From Bacillus pseudomycoides (GTDB taxonomy: Bacteria > Bacillota > Bacilli > Bacillales > Bacillaceae_G), in contig NZ_NVOY01000019.1 in NCBI RefSeq assembly GCF_002551005.1, positions 1-57,190 of the forward strand: a stretch of 57,190 bases of DNA. The letters are read 5' to 3'. Under the pieces are notes generated by a model. That model searched no databases. It had not been told where the DNA came from and worked only from the letters and a program-made list of their open reading frames with translations. The stretch's first letter is position 1. Every line of letters begins with the position of its first letter. The translations under genes and the position numbers were made by a program. This document shows, piece after piece, positions 1 through 9,858 of this stretch.

Positions 1-5
1 AACCA
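1..5 (+). rRNA. 23S rRNA, extreme 3' end (partial)
   Basis: The window opens with AACCA, the usual last bases of Bacillus 23S rRNA. The sequence that follows resembles the Bacillus 23S-5S spacer, including a TATCTAGTTTTGA stretch at 24-36, and a 5S gene starts about 90 bases later. Five bases cannot prove the call; it rests on context and family knowledge. Confidence 0.4.
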
Positions 6-61
6 TATAATATGAAGCAATGTTATCTAGTTTTGAAGGAATATATTTTTAAAAATTCCTT

Positions 62-89
62 TTGACATTCTGAAAAGAATGTGTATAAT
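62..89 (+). promoter_or_regulatory. Sigma-A promoter directly upstream of 5S rRNA
   Basis: A perfect -35 TTGACA (62-67) and a perfect -10 TATAAT (84-89) are separated by 16 bases, with a start predicted near 96, at the 5' end of 5S. An inverted repeat ACATTC/GAATGT (65-70 with 77-82) lies within the promoter and could instead be part of an rRNA processing stem. A second hairpin (36-42 with 55-61, AAGGAAT/ATTCCTT) lies just upstream. Confidence 0.7.
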
Positions 90-97
90 AATAAAAG

Positions 98-213
98 TCT
101 GGTAATGATGGCAGAGAGGTCACACCCGTTCCCATACCGAACACGGAAGTTAAGCTCTCTAGCGCCGATGGTAGTTGGGACTTTGTCCCTGTGAGAGTAG
201 GACGTTGCCAGGC
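98..213 (+). rRNA. rrf: 5S ribosomal RNA
   Basis: This is a 116-base 5S rRNA, a component of the large ribosomal subunit. Hallmark segments are readable: GAGGTCACACCCGTTCCCAT, CCGAACACGGAAGTTAAGC, GCGCCGATGGTAGT and GAGAGTAGGACG. The 5' TCTGGTAA and 3' TTGCCAGGC ends pair to form helix I. It probably closes a 16S-23S-5S operon whose larger genes lie left of the window. Exact ends may shift by one or two bases. Confidence 0.97.
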
Positions 214-218
214 AAACG

Positions 219-248
219 AAAGACGAGTCAGTGGACTCGTCTTTTTTT
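219..248 (+). terminator. Intrinsic terminator of the rRNA operon
   Basis: An 8-bp perfect stem GACGAGTC (222-229) / GACTCGTC (234-241) with an AGTG loop is extended by A-T pairs and followed by a run of seven T. Confidence 0.93.
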
Positions 249-290
249 GTGTTTTACCCTGTAAAAACTGAATTGAAAATCTTCACTGGT

Positions 291-306
291 GGAAGTTTCA
301 TTTTAT
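291..306 (+). repeat. Short fragment of dispersed GGAAGTTTCACTTTA repeat (one mismatch)
   Basis: GGAAGTTTCATTTTAT matches, with one mismatch, the core of the intergenic repeat seen more fully at 9731-9826 (reverse) and 48894-48938. It may be a decayed copy or a chance match of 16 bases. Confidence 0.4.
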
Positions 307-399
307 AATTAGGAAACTTTATATTCCTCATTCATAAAATAAAGAACAGCTGATTAAACGTGAGAAAATATGGATAGGATAGAGAAGGAAGCAAAAGAG

Positions 400-427
400 T
401 TGCAAAATTTTTTAATACGTATATAAT
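400..427 (+). promoter_or_regulatory. Sigma-A promoter of the ctsR-clpC operon
   Basis: TTGCAA (400-405) and TATAAT (422-427) are 16 bases apart; transcription should start near 434, inside the CtsR operator. I see no convincing sigma-B type second promoter in the 220-base gap after the 5S terminator. Confidence 0.75.
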
Positions 428-430
428 TAA

Positions 431-447
431 AGTCAAAGATAGTCAAA
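431..447 (+). promoter_or_regulatory. CtsR operator (heat-shock repressor box)
   Basis: AGTCAAAGATAGTCAAA matches the CtsR heptad direct repeat RGTCAAANANRGTCAAA at every defined base. A further partial half-site GTCAA follows at 447-451. The box overlaps the predicted start site, so bound CtsR would block initiation and the operon would be autoregulated. Confidence 0.93.
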
Positions 448-468
448 GTCAATAAAGGTGGAGGATAA

Positions 469-930
469 ATGAGAAATATATCTGATATTATTGAACAATA
501 TCTAAAGCAAGTTATTGACTTAAGTAATAATAGTGCAATTGAAATTAAAAGAAGCGAAATTGCTGATAAGTTTGATTGCGTTCCATCTCAGATTAACTAC
601 GTTATTAATACTCGTTTTACGCTAGAAAGAGGATTTGTAGTGGAAAGTAAACGAGGTGGCGGGGGTTACATTCGCATTATAAAGGTCAAATTGCATGATG
701 ATATAGACATTATTGATCAAATGTTACAAATGATTCAGTATAGTATTGCTCAGTCAAGCGCCGAGAATATAATAAGGCGTTTAGCTGAAGAAGGCATTGC
801 TACAACTAGGGAAGCGAAGCTCATGTTTAGTGTGTTAGATCGATCTGTATTACTAACAGACTTACCACTTCGAGATGAACTGCGAGCACGTATGCTTCGA
901 GCGATGCTTAGAACACTGAAATATAAGTAA
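469..930 (+). CDS. ctsR: Transcriptional repressor CtsR of class III heat-shock genes
   Basis: A 153-aa dimeric repressor of clp genes. The N-terminal half is a winged helix-turn-helix; the wing carries the tetraglycine loop preceded by Lys61-Arg62 (residues 61-66, KRGGGG), which in the family senses heat and contains the arginine targeted by McsB. The C-terminal alpha-helical part (about 78-153) dimerizes. The ATG follows the strong ribosome site AGGTGGAGG. First gene of the ctsR-mcsA-mcsB-clpC operon, with its own operator 22 bases upstream. Length and sequence are typical. Confidence 0.97.
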   Translation: MRNISDIIEQYLKQVIDLSNNSAIEIKRSEIADKFDCVPSQINYVINTRFTLERGFVVESKRGGGGYIRIIKVKLHDDIDIIDQMLQMIQYSIAQSSAENIIRRLAEEGIATTREAKLMFSVLDRSVLLTDLPLRDELRARMLRAMLRTLKYK

Positions 931-1026
931 GACTTCTTTTAGGAATGATCTATCTTCTAAAGGTTAGTTGAACGAATAAGGTTATAAATTCATAATTCGT
1001 TCCTATTGTAAAGGTGGGGAAATACG

Positions 1027-1575
1027 TTGATTTGTCAAAACTGTAATTCACGATCAGCAACGCTACATTTTACAAAAGTAATGAATGGAGAAAAGACGGA
1101 GATTCATCTTTGCGAGCGGTGTGCACAAGAAAATGGATATACGTCTTTCTTTCAATCAAACAAATCTAGTTTTTCATTTCATAATTTATTAGCAGGTTTA
1201 CTACATGTTGAACAACCTACCCTTGAGAAAGAAACGAATGGCCTTTCGAATACAGATCCGTTGCAATGTTCGAAATGTAATATGACGTATTCACAATTTG
1301 CAAAGATCGGTAGATTTGGTTGCTCTTCTTGTTATGAAACATTTAAAGAACAATTACAGCCGATGCTAAAGCGGCTTCATGGTGGGCATACAAGTCACAA
1401 TGGGAAATTTCCTAACCGTATAGGAGGAAATGTTCATCTAAAAAAAGAATTAGATGAGTTAAAACTAAAATTGCAGGAATGCATACAACAAGAAGAGTTT
1501 GAACAGGCTGCAGAATTACGTGATAAAATTCGCAGCTTAGAAAATCAGCTTCGTGAGCATAGAGAGGGGGAATAG
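1027..1575 (+). CDS. mcsA: McsA, zinc-finger activator of McsB
   Basis: A 182-aa adaptor that activates the protein-arginine kinase McsB. Four CXXC pairs are visible (Cys3/6, 29/32, 81/84, 99/102), enough for two zinc sites, followed by a UVR domain at about 142-177. I take TTG 1027 as the start: AAAGGTGGGG lies at the right distance and there is no in-frame ATG before the first CXXC. It is second in the CtsR operon and ends 4 bases before mcsB. Confidence 0.95.
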   Translation: MICQNCNSRSATLHFTKVMNGEKTEIHLCERCAQENGYTSFFQSNKSSFSFHNLLAGLLHVEQPTLEKETNGLSNTDPLQCSKCNMTYSQFAKIGRFGCSSCYETFKEQLQPMLKRLHGGHTSHNGKFPNRIGGNVHLKKELDELKLKLQECIQQEEFEQAAELRDKIRSLENQLREHREGE

Positions 1576-1579
1576 TTCT

Positions 1580-2653
1580 ATGTCACTCGATCGTATTATG
1601 AACGAAGCAATTAGCCCGTGGATGAGGGAAGATGGTCCTGATTCTGATATTGTTTTAAGCAGTCGTGTTCGATTGGCCCGAAATTTACGAGATTACAAGT
1701 TCCCGACTATGTTAACAAATGAAGAAGCGGAGCAAATGATTAAGGTATTTCAAGAAAGGTTTGCTAATCAAACGGTTGAACCTTTTGGGATATTTGAACT
1801 TTTACAAATGAATAGCATTCAGCCGTTGCAGCGCAGAGTATTAGTAGAAAAGCACCTTGTAAGTCCAGATTTAGTGGGAACAGAATATGGTGCTTGTTTA
1901 TTATCTGAGAATGAACAAGTAAGCATTATGCTAAATGAAGAAGATCATATTCGAATTCAATGTTTATTTCCAGGATTACAGTTATCCGAAGCGCTGCATA
2001 GTGCAAATCGAATTGATGATTGGATAGAAAGTCAGGTTGAATACGCATTTGATGAACAAGTTGGTTATTTAACGAGTTGTCCTACAAATATAGGAACGGG
2101 TTTACGAGCTTCAGTGATGATACATTTGCCTGCTCTCGTTTTAACAGGACAAATGAATCGTATTGTTCAAGCAATTAATCAACTTGGTTTAGTGGTAAGA
2201 GGGATATATGGTGAAGGTAGTGAAGCGTTAGGGAATATATTTCAACTTTCGAATCAAATGACATTAGGAAAATCTGAAGAAGATATTGTAGAAGATTTAA
2301 AAAGTGTTGTTCAGCAACTTATTCAACAAGAGCGAACAGCGAGGGAATCTATCATGAAAAACTCAGGCGTAGAGCTTGAGGATAAGGTATATCGTTCTTA
2401 TGGTGTATTGGCAAATAGCCGTTTAATTGAATCTGCTGAGGCTGCAACATGTTTATCGGATGTACGACTTGGCATTGATCTTGGATATATCGAAAGTATA
2501 TCCAGAAATATTTTAACAGAATTAATGGTACTTACACAGCCGGGAATTTTGCAGCAATATGCTGGTGGTCCACTGCAGCCTAATGAAAGAGATTACCGCA
2601 GAGCAGCACTTATTCGTGAAAGATTACAAATTGAACAAAATCGAGCGAAGTAG
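1580..2653 (+). CDS. mcsB: Protein-arginine kinase McsB
   Basis: Phosphorylates arginine residues on proteins, marking them for ClpCP and inactivating CtsR. The 357-aa protein has a phosphagen-kinase fold: SSRVRLARN near the N terminus, the [10 protein letters not shown] loop and the CPTNIGTG catalytic-cysteine motif. An upstream reading is open nine codons further, but ATG 1580 sits 9 bases after AGAGAGGGGG and gives the family N terminus MSLDRIM. It lies between its activator mcsA and its protease partner clpC. Confidence 0.96.
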   Translation: MSLDRIMNEAISPWMREDGPDSDIVLSSRVRLARNLRDYKFPTMLTNEEAEQMIKVFQERFANQTVEPFGIFELLQMNSIQPLQRRVLVEKHLVSPDLVGTEYGACLLSENEQVSIMLNEEDHIRIQCLFPGLQLSEALHSANRIDDWIESQVEYAFDEQVGYLTSCPTNIGTGLRASVMIHLPALVLTGQMNRIVQAINQLGLVVRGIYGEGSEALGNIFQLSNQMTLGKSEEDIVEDLKSVVQQLIQQERTARESIMKNSGVELEDKVYRSYGVLANSRLIESAEAATCLSDVRLGIDLGYIESISRNILTELMVLTQPGILQQYAGGPLQPNERDYRRAALIRERLQIEQNRAK

Positions 2654-2666
2654 GAGTGTGATTTAT

Positions 2667-5102
2667 ATGATGTTTGGAAGATTTACAGAGCGAGCACAAA
2701 AAGTATTAGCATTATCCCAAGAAGAAGCAATTCGCATTGGTCATAATAATATTGGTACAGAGCATATTTTACTCGGTCTTGTACGAGAAGGAGAAGGAAT
2801 TGCTGCGAAAGCATTGGTTGCACTTGGATTAAGCCCGGAGAAAGTTCAAAAGGAAGTAGAGGCGCTAATTGGGCGTGGTACGGAGATGTCTCAAACAGTT
2901 CACTATACGCCACGTGCAAAAAAAGTAATAGAGTTGTCCATGGATGAAGCTCGTAAACTAGGTCATTCTTACGTGGGAACGGAGCATATTTTACTTGGTC
3001 TTATTCGTGAAGGAGAAGGGGTTGCAGCCCGTGTTTTAAACAATTTAGGTGTAAGTTTAAATAAAGCACGTCAACAAGTACTGCAGCTTCTTGGTAGTAA
3101 TGAGACAGCGTCCGGTCATCAAGGTGGTGGTTCTGCTAATGCAAGTACACCGACACTTGATAGTTTAGCTCGCGATTTAACAGCTGTGGCTCGTGAAGGG
3201 CGTTTAGATCCTGTGATTGGCCGCAGCAAAGAGATTCAACGTGTAATTGAAGTATTAAGTAGAAGAACAAAAAACAATCCCGTATTAATCGGAGAACCCG
3301 GTGTTGGTAAAACGGCGATTGCTGAAGGATTAGCACAACAAATTGTAAACAATGAAGTTCCAGAAACTTTACGTGATAAGCGTGTTATGACATTAGATAT
3401 GGGGACTGTAGTTGCCGGTACGAAATATCGCGGTGAGTTTGAAGACCGCTTAAAGAAAGTCATGGATGAAATTCGTCAAGCGGGTAATATTATTTTATTC
3501 ATAGATGAGCTTCATACATTAATAGGTGCGGGTGGTGCAGAAGGAGCAATTGATGCGTCCAATATTTTAAAACCATCATTAGCACGCGGGGAACTGCAAT
3601 GTATTGGAGCAACAACGCTAGATGAGTATCGTAAATATATTGAAAAAGATGCGGCATTAGAGCGACGTTTTCAACCAATCCAGGTGGATGAACCAAGTCT
3701 AGAAGAATCAATCCAAATTTTAAAAGGATTACGTGACCGTTATGAAGCGCATCATCGCGTTTCTATCTCAGATGATGCGATTAATGCCGCTGTAAAATTA
3801 TCTGATCGATACATTACAGATCGTTTCCTACCTGATAAAGCAATTGATCTAATTGATGAGGCAGCTTCAAAGGTTCGTTTACGTTCTTATACAACACCAC
3901 CAAACTTAAAAGAGCTTGAATTGAAACTAGAAGAGGTAAGAAAAGAAAAAGATGCAGCAGTGCAAAGTCAGGAATTTGAAAAAGCAGCTTCTTTACGTGA
4001 TATGGAACAACGTCTACGTGAGAAATTAGAGGATACGAAGCGTCAATGGAAAGAGCAGCAAGGTAAAGAGAACTCAGAAGTAACAGTAGAAGATATTGCA
4101 AATGTTGTTTCAACATGGACACGAATTCCAGTTTCAAAGCTAGCTCAAACAGAAACAGACAAATTATTGAACCTAGAAAGTATTTTACATGATCGTTTAA
4201 TCGGACAGGATGAAGCTGTAGTTGCAGTTGCAAAAGCAGTACGCCGTGCAAGAGCAGGTTTAAAAGATCCAAAACGTCCAATCGGTTCTTTTATTTTCTT
4301 AGGACCAACTGGTGTTGGTAAAACAGAACTTGCACGTGCATTAGCGGAATCTATGTTTGGTGATGAGGATGCAATGATTCGTATTGACATGTCGGAGTAC
4401 ATGGAGAAACATTCTACTTCTCGTTTAGTGGGTTCCCCTCCAGGATATGTTGGATATGAAGAAGGTGGCCAGCTAACAGAAAAGGTTCGTAGAAAACCAT
4501 ACTCTGTTGTTTTACTTGACGAGGTAGAAAAAGCACATCCAGATGTATTCAATATTTTACTGCAAGTACTAGAAGATGGTCGTTTAACTGATTCAAAGGG
4601 CCGTACAGTCGATTTCCGTAATACAATTGTGATTATGACTTCCAACGTCGGTGCAGATGCATTAAAACGAAATAAACATCTTGGATTTAATGTACAAGAT
4701 GAAAGTCGTGATTATGCAGATATGAAGGGTAAAGTAATGGAAGAGTTGAAAAAAGCATTCCGCCCTGAGTTCTTAAACCGTATTGATGAAATTATTGTGT
4801 TCCATACATTAGAGAAGAAACATATTAAAGAAATTGTTACTCTTATGGTAGAACAGTTAGTTAAACGTTTAAAAGAACAAGAGATTGATTTAGAGTTAAC
4901 AGATGCTGCGATTGAAGCGATTGCTGATAAAGGATTTGATCCGGAGTATGGTGCACGTCCACTACGTCGTGCGATTCAAAAACATGTTGAAGATCGATTA
5001 TCGGAAGAACTTCTTAAAGGAGTTGTTGAGAAAGGTCAAAAAGTTGTTTTTGATACAGAAGGGGAAACATTTGTCATTCGCAGTGCAGAAAAGGTAAAAT
5101 AA
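2667..5102 (+). CDS. clpC: ATP-dependent Clp protease ATP-binding subunit ClpC
   Basis: An 811-aa HSP100 unfoldase that feeds substrates, including arginine-phosphorylated proteins, to ClpP. Order of parts: two Clp-N repeats (about 5-145), AAA-1 with Walker A GEPGVGKT (209-216), the middle domain with UVR-like coiled coil, AAA-2 with Walker A GPTGVGKT (546-553), and an LGF tripeptide in the region where ClpP-docking loops lie. Start is ATG 2667 (MMFGRF) after TAGGAGTG; the frame is open upstream into mcsB but that part lacks family similarity. Last gene of the CtsR operon. Confidence 0.97.
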   Translation: MMFGRFTERAQKVLALSQEEAIRIGHNNIGTEHILLGLVREGEGIAAKALVALGLSPEKVQKEVEALIGRGTEMSQTVHYTPRAKKVIELSMDEARKLGHSYVGTEHILLGLIREGEGVAARVLNNLGVSLNKARQQVLQLLGSNETASGHQGGGSANASTPTLDSLARDLTAVAREGRLDPVIGRSKEIQRVIEVLSRRTKNNPVLIGEPGVGKTAIAEGLAQQIVNNEVPETLRDKRVMTLDMGTVVAGTKYRGEFEDRLKKVMDEIRQAGNIILFIDELHTLIGAGGAEGAIDASNILKPSLARGELQCIGATTLDEYRKYIEKDAALERRFQPIQVDEPSLEESIQILKGLRDRYEAHHRVSISDDAINAAVKLSDRYITDRFLPDKAIDLIDEAASKVRLRSYTTPPNLKELELKLEEVRKEKDAAVQSQEFEKAASLRDMEQRLREKLEDTKRQWKEQQGKENSEVTVEDIANVVSTWTRIPVSKLAQTETDKLLNLESILHDRLIGQDEAVVAVAKAVRRARAGLKDPKRPIGSFIFLGPTGVGKTELARALAESMFGDEDAMIRIDMSEYMEKHSTSRLVGSPPGYVGYEEGGQLTEKVRRKPYSVVLLDEVEKAHPDVFNILLQVLEDGRLTDSKGRTVDFRNTIVIMTSNVGADALKRNKHLGFNVQDESRDYADMKGKVMEELKKAFRPEFLNRIDEIIVFHTLEKKHIKEIVTLMVEQLVKRLKEQEIDLELTDAAIEAIADKGFDPEYGARPLRRAIQKHVEDRLSEELLKGVVEKGQKVVFDTEGETFVIRSAEKVK

Positions 5103-5117
5103 GCATAGACAAACAAA

Positions 5118-5157
5118 AGGGGGCTAAACAATAGCCCTCTTTCTTGTACAAGAAAGA
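5118..5157 (+). terminator. Hairpin after clpC, overlapping a 20-bp palindrome
   Basis: Nine bases at 5118-5126 (AGGGGGCTA) pair with 5132-5140 (TAGCCCTCT), one pair being G-U. The T tract after it is poor (TTCTT). The 3' arm overlaps a perfect 20-bp palindrome at 5138-5157 (TCTTTCTTGTACAAGAAAGA), so the two structures compete. Likely partial termination before radA. Confidence 0.6.
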
Positions 5158-5196
5158 AATACTTTTGTTACACATGAAAGCGAAGTGTAAAAAACG

Positions 5197-6573
5197 ATGG
5201 CTAAAAAGAAAACAAAATTTATATGTCAAGAATGTGGTTATCAGTCGCCGAAGTACATGGGAAGGTGTCCAGGATGTGGGCAGTGGAACACCCTAGTCGA
5301 GGAGATGGAACCAGTTGTATCATCACGTCGACTTAATTATGCAAATGCAATTCAAACTGAAGTAACGAAGCCTCGTCGTTTGAAAGAAGTGGAAACGAAA
5401 ACAGAAGCGCGTATTGAAACGAAATTTCAAGAATTTAACCGGGTTCTTGGAGGAGGAATTGTAGATGGTTCTCTCGTACTTATAGGGGGGGATCCTGGTA
5501 TTGGGAAATCTACATTGCTGTTGCAAATATCATCACAACTAGCAGATCTTGCCTATGATGTCTTATATATATCGGGTGAAGAATCTGCAAAACAAATTAA
5601 ACTTCGGGCAGATCGCCTTCATGTAAATGGAGATAATTTATTTGTTGTGTCAGAAACAGATTTACAACGAATCGCAGTATATATAGATGAAATGAATCCG
5701 TCATTTGTTGTAATTGATTCTATTCAAACGATTCATTTACCGGAAGTAACTTCAGCACCGGGAAGTGTCGCACAAGTACGTGAATGTACAGCGGAATTGA
5801 TGAAGCTTGCGAAAACAAAAGGAATTCCTATTTTTATTGTAGGGCATGTAACCAAAGAAGGAGCTATTGCCGGTCCTCGTATGTTAGAACATATGGTGGA
5901 TGCTGTTCTTTATTTTGAAGGGGATCGTCATCATACATATCGAATTTTACGAGCAGTAAAAAATCGTTTCGGTTCAACCAATGAGATGGGGATTTTTGAA
6001 ATGAAGGAGCTTGGTCTTTCAGAAGTGTTAAATCCTTCTGAAATCTTTCTAGAAGAAAGACCTGTGGGTGTTGCGGGTTCAACGGTTGTTGCCTCTATGG
6101 AAGGGACAAGACCTGTTTTAGTAGAAATACAAGCATTAATTTCTCCTACAAGTTTCGGGAATCCAAGAAGAATGGCAACGGGAGTTGATCATAATCGTGT
6201 CTCTCTTATTATGGCAGTGCTAGAAAAAAGAGCAGGGTTATTGCTCCAAAACCAAGATGCTTATTTAAAAGTTGCTGGAGGAATCAAGTTAGATGAACCT
6301 GCAGTGGATTTGGCAGTTGCGATAAGCATTGCATCAAGTTTTCGTGATAAAACGACTTCCCCAGGCGACGCTGTTATTGGTGAAGTTGGCTTAACTGGAG
6401 AAGTTCGCCGTGTCTCTCGTATTGAACAGCGTGTACAAGAAGCGGCAAAATTAGGGTTTCAACGTGTAATTATCCCGAGGAAAAATTTGGGTGGATGGAC
6501 GATTCCGGAAGGGATTGAAGTAGTTGGCGTATCAAATATAGGAGAGGCTCTTCGATTTGCACTAGGAGGATAA
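5197..6573 (+). CDS. radA: DNA repair protein RadA (Sms)
   Basis: A 458-aa RecA-related helicase that helps branch migration in recombination and repair. Visible parts: N-terminal zinc finger (Cys10, 13, 24, 27), RecA-like core with Walker [11 protein letters not shown] (97-106), the RadA-specific KNRFG motif (255-259) and a C-terminal Lon-like domain. The ribosome site before ATG 5197 is weak, which fits read-through from clpC. The gene ends 3 bases before disA, a pairing conserved in Bacillus. Confidence 0.97.
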   Translation: MAKKKTKFICQECGYQSPKYMGRCPGCGQWNTLVEEMEPVVSSRRLNYANAIQTEVTKPRRLKEVETKTEARIETKFQEFNRVLGGGIVDGSLVLIGGDPGIGKSTLLLQISSQLADLAYDVLYISGEESAKQIKLRADRLHVNGDNLFVVSETDLQRIAVYIDEMNPSFVVIDSIQTIHLPEVTSAPGSVAQVRECTAELMKLAKTKGIPIFIVGHVTKEGAIAGPRMLEHMVDAVLYFEGDRHHTYRILRAVKNRFGSTNEMGIFEMKELGLSEVLNPSEIFLEERPVGVAGSTVVASMEGTRPVLVEIQALISPTSFGNPRRMATGVDHNRVSLIMAVLEKRAGLLLQNQDAYLKVAGGIKLDEPAVDLAVAISIASSFRDKTTSPGDAVIGEVGLTGEVRRVSRIEQRVQEAAKLGFQRVIIPRKNLGGWTIPEGIEVVGVSNIGEALRFALGG

Positions 6574-6576
6574 GAT

Positions 6577-7650
6577 ATGGAAGAACACAAGCAACGTTCT
6601 AAAAGTATTATTAATATTTTGCAGCTTGTTGCACCGGGGACACCGCTAAGAGAAGGAATTGATAATGTGCTTCGAGCACAAACGGGTGGGCTTATTGTAC
6701 TCGGATACAACGAACAAATTAAAAGTATTGTTGATGGAGGATTTCATATTAATTGTGCCTTTTCTCCTGCTAGTCTATACGAACTAGCAAAAATGGATGG
6801 AGCTCTGATTTTAAATGAAACGGGGAGTAAAATCTTAATTGCGAATGGACAGTTAGTTCCAGATCCAACTATTGACTCTATTGAAACAGGTATGCGCCAC
6901 CGAACAGCAGAGCGAGTGGCGAAGCAAACAAATAGTCTTGTTGTTGCTATTTCACAAAGACGAAACGTAATTACTTTATACCAAGGGAATTTACGTTACA
7001 CATTAAAAGATATTGGGGTTATTTTAACAAAAGCAAATCAAGCAATTCAAACATTAGAAAAGTATAAGGCTGTATGGAATGAAGGAATAACAAACCTTGG
7101 TATTTTGGAATTTGAAGAAGTCGTTACGATGTCTGAAGTTGTACATGTATTGCATAGCGTTGAAATGATGCTGCGTATTAAAAATGAAATCTTTAGTTAC
7201 ATTCATGAGTTAGGAACAGAAGGAAGACTTATTCGTTTGCAGTTAACAGAATTGATTGCTGACGTAGAAGCAGAAGCTGCACTATTAATTAAAGACTATT
7301 ATCATGAAAAAACACAGGATCATTATCAAATTTTGAAAAAATTACAAGAGCTTGCAAATGCCCAACTTCTAGAAGACAGCGATTTAGTAAAACTACTTGG
7401 ATATTCTGGACAAACGAAACTAGAAGAAAGCATTACACCACGAGGGTATCGAATTGCAAGTAAAATTTCTAGAGTTCCACCTCTTATTATCGAAAACCTA
7501 ATTAATCGTTTTAAGAATTTACAAGGAATTTGCCGTGCAACAATTGCAGATTTGGATGATGTGGAAGGAATTGGAGAAGTGCGGGCGAAAAAGATACGAG
7601 AGGGTTTAAAACGAATTCAAGAACACTTGTATATGAGCAGACACAATTAA
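6577..7650 (+). CDS. disA: Diadenylate cyclase DisA
   Basis: Makes the second messenger c-di-AMP from two ATP while scanning DNA for branched structures, and delays sporulation when damage is found. The 357-aa protein has the DAC domain with catalytic DGA (74-76) and RHR (107-109), a helical linker and a C-terminal helix-hairpin-helix DNA-binding region (about 285-350). ATG 6577 follows AGGAGG 3 bases after radA, so translation is probably coupled. Confidence 0.97.
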   Translation: MEEHKQRSKSIINILQLVAPGTPLREGIDNVLRAQTGGLIVLGYNEQIKSIVDGGFHINCAFSPASLYELAKMDGALILNETGSKILIANGQLVPDPTIDSIETGMRHRTAERVAKQTNSLVVAISQRRNVITLYQGNLRYTLKDIGVILTKANQAIQTLEKYKAVWNEGITNLGILEFEEVVTMSEVVHVLHSVEMMLRIKNEIFSYIHELGTEGRLIRLQLTELIADVEAEAALLIKDYYHEKTQDHYQILKKLQELANAQLLEDSDLVKLLGYSGQTKLEESITPRGYRIASKISRVPPLIIENLINRFKNLQGICRATIADLDDVEGIGEVRAKKIREGLKRIQEHLYMSRHN

Positions 7651-7755
7651 GAATATTACATTGATTTCATAATATAACGACACTCAAAGATTTTTTATAT
7701 ATGATATGATATATTGGTAAATAAAACGAATCATGAAAAAACACGTCCACTTTTG

Positions 7756-7773
7756 CACTCGACGTTTTGAGTG
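7756..7773 (+). other. Small hairpin in the disA-yacL gap
   Basis: CACTC (7756-7760) pairs with GAGTG (7769-7773) in the 160-base gap. I see no T tract and no convincing promoter here, so its role is unknown. Confidence 0.3.
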
Positions 7774-7810
7774 GCGAAGTAATGGTTAATAATGAGTAGG
7801 AGGTGGTTGA

Positions 7811-8911
7811 ATGTTAAAACGAATCGTACAGCTTTTCTTTTTAGTTATTGGAGGAGCGTTAGGGATTTTTCTTATTCCAAAAGTGATTGATATGTTGGGT
7901 ATAGGTGCAGTACCTTGGCTTGAAGGTTCTTATATTCGTGCAATTATTGGTGCAATCATTTTATTTTTAACAACATTTTGGCTTGTAGATTATATTGTTC
8001 AGCTTATTAAACATATTGAGGAAGCGCTTGTAAAAGCACCTGTTACAGATGTTTTATTTGGAACATTAGGATTAATTTCAGGGCTAATTGTTGCGTATTT
8101 GATCTTGATTCCGATTCGCGAAATTACCATTCAAGTCATTAGTACAGTATTGCAAATCTTTTTCACAATATTACTTGGTTACTTAGGATTCCAAGTAGGG
8201 TTTAAAAAGAGAAATGAATTGTTAGGATTATTTACATTACCGCAACGCGGAGGAAAGAAAAAAAATACGAGCAATGAAAATGAGGAAGTAGAAACGTCAA
8301 CTTCTGATTGGAAAATACTAGATACAAGTGTTATTATTGATGGTCGTATTGCGGACATTTGCCAAACGAAATTTTTGGAAGGAACAATTGTCATTCCGCA
8401 ATTTGTGTTAGAAGAATTACAACATATCGCTGATTCTTCGGATGCATTAAAGCGTAATCGCGGACGAAGAGGTTTGGATATTTTAAATCGTATTCAAAAA
8501 GAGTTACCTATCCCGGTAGAAATTTATGAAGGTGATTTCGAAGACATTCAGGAAGTCGATAGTAAGCTTGTGAAACTAGCAAAATTAACTGGCGGAACTG
8601 TTGTTACAAATGATTTTAACTTAAATAAAGTTTCTGAATTGCAAGGTGTGACGGTTTTAAACATTAATGATTTAGCAAATGCCATTAAGCCAGTTGTACT
8701 TCCAGGTGAAGAGTTAAGGGTATATGTCGTGAAAGATGGGAAAGAGCAAAATCAAGGTGTTGCTTATTTAGATGATGGTACAATGATCGTTGTCGAAGAT
8801 GGTAGAGAGCATGTTGGTTCTCAACTTGATGTACTTGTTACAAGTGTATTGCAAACATCTGCAGGCCGTATGATCTTTGCAAAGCGTAAATTGTTAGAGA
8901 AAGCGTTATAA
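7811..8911 (+). CDS. yacL: YacL, membrane PIN/TRAM-domain protein
   Basis: A 366-aa membrane protein. About four hydrophobic helices fill residues 5-130, a PIN nuclease-like domain begins near 167 (DTSVIIDGRIADI, with acidic Asp171 and Asp177) and a TRAM RNA-binding domain occupies about 295-355. The charge pattern suggests a cytosolic nuclease domain tethered to the membrane; the substrate is not known to me. ATG 7811 follows AGGAGGTGG. The position between disA and ispD is standard in Bacillus. Confidence 0.93.
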   Translation: MLKRIVQLFFLVIGGALGIFLIPKVIDMLGIGAVPWLEGSYIRAIIGAIILFLTTFWLVDYIVQLIKHIEEALVKAPVTDVLFGTLGLISGLIVAYLILIPIREITIQVISTVLQIFFTILLGYLGFQVGFKKRNELLGLFTLPQRGGKKKNTSNENEEVETSTSDWKILDTSVIIDGRIADICQTKFLEGTIVIPQFVLEELQHIADSSDALKRNRGRRGLDILNRIQKELPIPVEIYEGDFEDIQEVDSKLVKLAKLTGGTVVTNDFNLNKVSELQGVTVLNINDLANAIKPVVLPGEELRVYVVKDGKEQNQGVAYLDDGTMIVVEDGREHVGSQLDVLVTSVLQTSAGRMIFAKRKLLEKAL

Positions 8912-8927
8912 GTAGAGGGCTAAGGCG

Positions 8928-9611
8928 ATGTATACATTAATTATTCCAGCAGCAGGACAAGGTAAGCGTATGGGCGCGGGGAAAAATAAGTTGTTTTTGC
9001 AGCTTGATGATGCTCCTATTATTATTCATACATTACGGGCTTTTGAAAAAGATGAACAATGTAGACAGATTATTTTAGCGATTAATGAGAGAGAGCGTTC
9101 TTATTTCGAAGAACTTTTTCAAACTTATCATATTCAAAAAGATATCCAATTTGTTCAAGGTGGGAATGAGCGCCAGGATAGTGTATATAATGCTCTTATG
9201 TATGTAAGAGAAGGAGAGTATGTACTTGTCCACGACGGGGCGCGTCCGTTTGTAACGAAAAAGATGATTGAAGATGTATTGCAAATGGCGAAAGAAAAAG
9301 GTGCTTCTATTTGTGCTGTACCTGTGAAAGATACAATTAAAAAAGTGATGCATGATGCTGTTATTGAAACAGTAGAACGTTCCCGATTGCGAGCGGTTCA
9401 AACGCCTCAAGGGTTTCATGTTCCTGTTTTGTTAGGGGCGCATGAGAGTGCAAAACAGGCGGGTTTTCTTGGGACTGACGATGCCAGCTTGGTAGAGCGT
9501 CTTTCTAAAGAGGTAGGAGTTGTAGAAGGCAGCTATTACAATATTAAGGTGACAACACCTGAAGATTTAGTGATTGCTGAAAGCTTCTTGCGAGTTTTGC
9601 AAATACAGTAG
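8928..9611 (+). CDS. ispD: 2-C-methyl-D-erythritol 4-phosphate cytidylyltransferase IspD
   Basis: Third step of the MEP isoprenoid pathway: CTP plus methylerythritol phosphate to CDP-ME. The 227-aa protein begins with the glycine-rich CTP loop [14 protein letters not shown] (8-21) and contains [15 protein letters not shown] and QTPQGF motifs. ATG 8928 lies 16 bases after yacL with a weak ribosome site. In this genome a terminator and an intergenic repeat separate it from ispF. Confidence 0.96.
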   Translation: MYTLIIPAAGQGKRMGAGKNKLFLQLDDAPIIIHTLRAFEKDEQCRQIILAINERERSYFEELFQTYHIQKDIQFVQGGNERQDSVYNALMYVREGEYVLVHDGARPFVTKKMIEDVLQMAKEKGASICAVPVKDTIKKVMHDAVIETVERSRLRAVQTPQGFHVPVLLGAHESAKQAGFLGTDDASLVERLSKEVGVVEGSYYNIKVTTPEDLVIAESFLRVLQIQ

Positions 9612-9624
9612 CGATGTTATAATG

Positions 9625-9652
9625 GAAAAGCTCGGTAGCCACCGAGCTTTTC
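9625..9652 (+). terminator. Terminator after ispD
   Basis: A 12-bp perfect stem GAAAAGCTCGGT / ACCGAGCTTTTC (9625-9636 with 9641-9652), loop AGCC. The T run is part of the 3' arm. Confidence 0.8.
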
Positions 9653-9730
9653 TGTGTATAGAGTGGAAAAATTGGCGCGCGGACCTTTATATGTCCATGC
9701 GAGTAATATAATGTGAAGCTGTTCATAAAT

Positions 9731-9826
9731 AGCGGGATAAAGTGAAACTTCCATCATTGAGGGGTATCCCCACTTATGGAAAGCTCTCACCAATCGGGCT
9801 CTTACTGCCCGTTAGAGCGGGATAAA
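9731..9826 (-). repeat. Dispersed intergenic repeat, fullest copy in the window
   Basis: A 96-base block bounded by the 11-bp direct repeat AGCGGGATAAA (9731-9741 and 9816-9826). Inside are a GGGG-TAT-CCCC inverted repeat (9761-9771) and CGGGC/GCCCG (9795-9799 with 9807-9811). Read on the - strand it ends with TGATGGAAGTTTCACTTTAT, which recurs near 48920 on the + strand and in shorter form at 12206 and 291. It resembles the bcr-type intergenic repeats of the B. cereus group; I cannot name the family. It fills much of the ispD-ispF gap. Confidence 0.65.
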
Positions 9827-9858
9827 ATTTATTAGCGTAGTTTGAGGAGGAATTGGAA

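Noticed and set aside
2559-2666. 36-codon N-terminal extension of ClpC
   Set aside because: It overlaps mcsB in another frame, and the family N terminus begins at ATG 2667.
3814-4281. 155-aa reverse-strand open frame inside clpC
   Set aside because: Lies wholly within clpC, has a Leu-rich composition from the opposite strand of coding sequence, and no ribosome site or family match.
4145-4645. 166-aa reverse-strand open frame inside clpC
   Set aside because: Complement of the AAA-2 domain of ClpC; composition is a shadow of the real gene.
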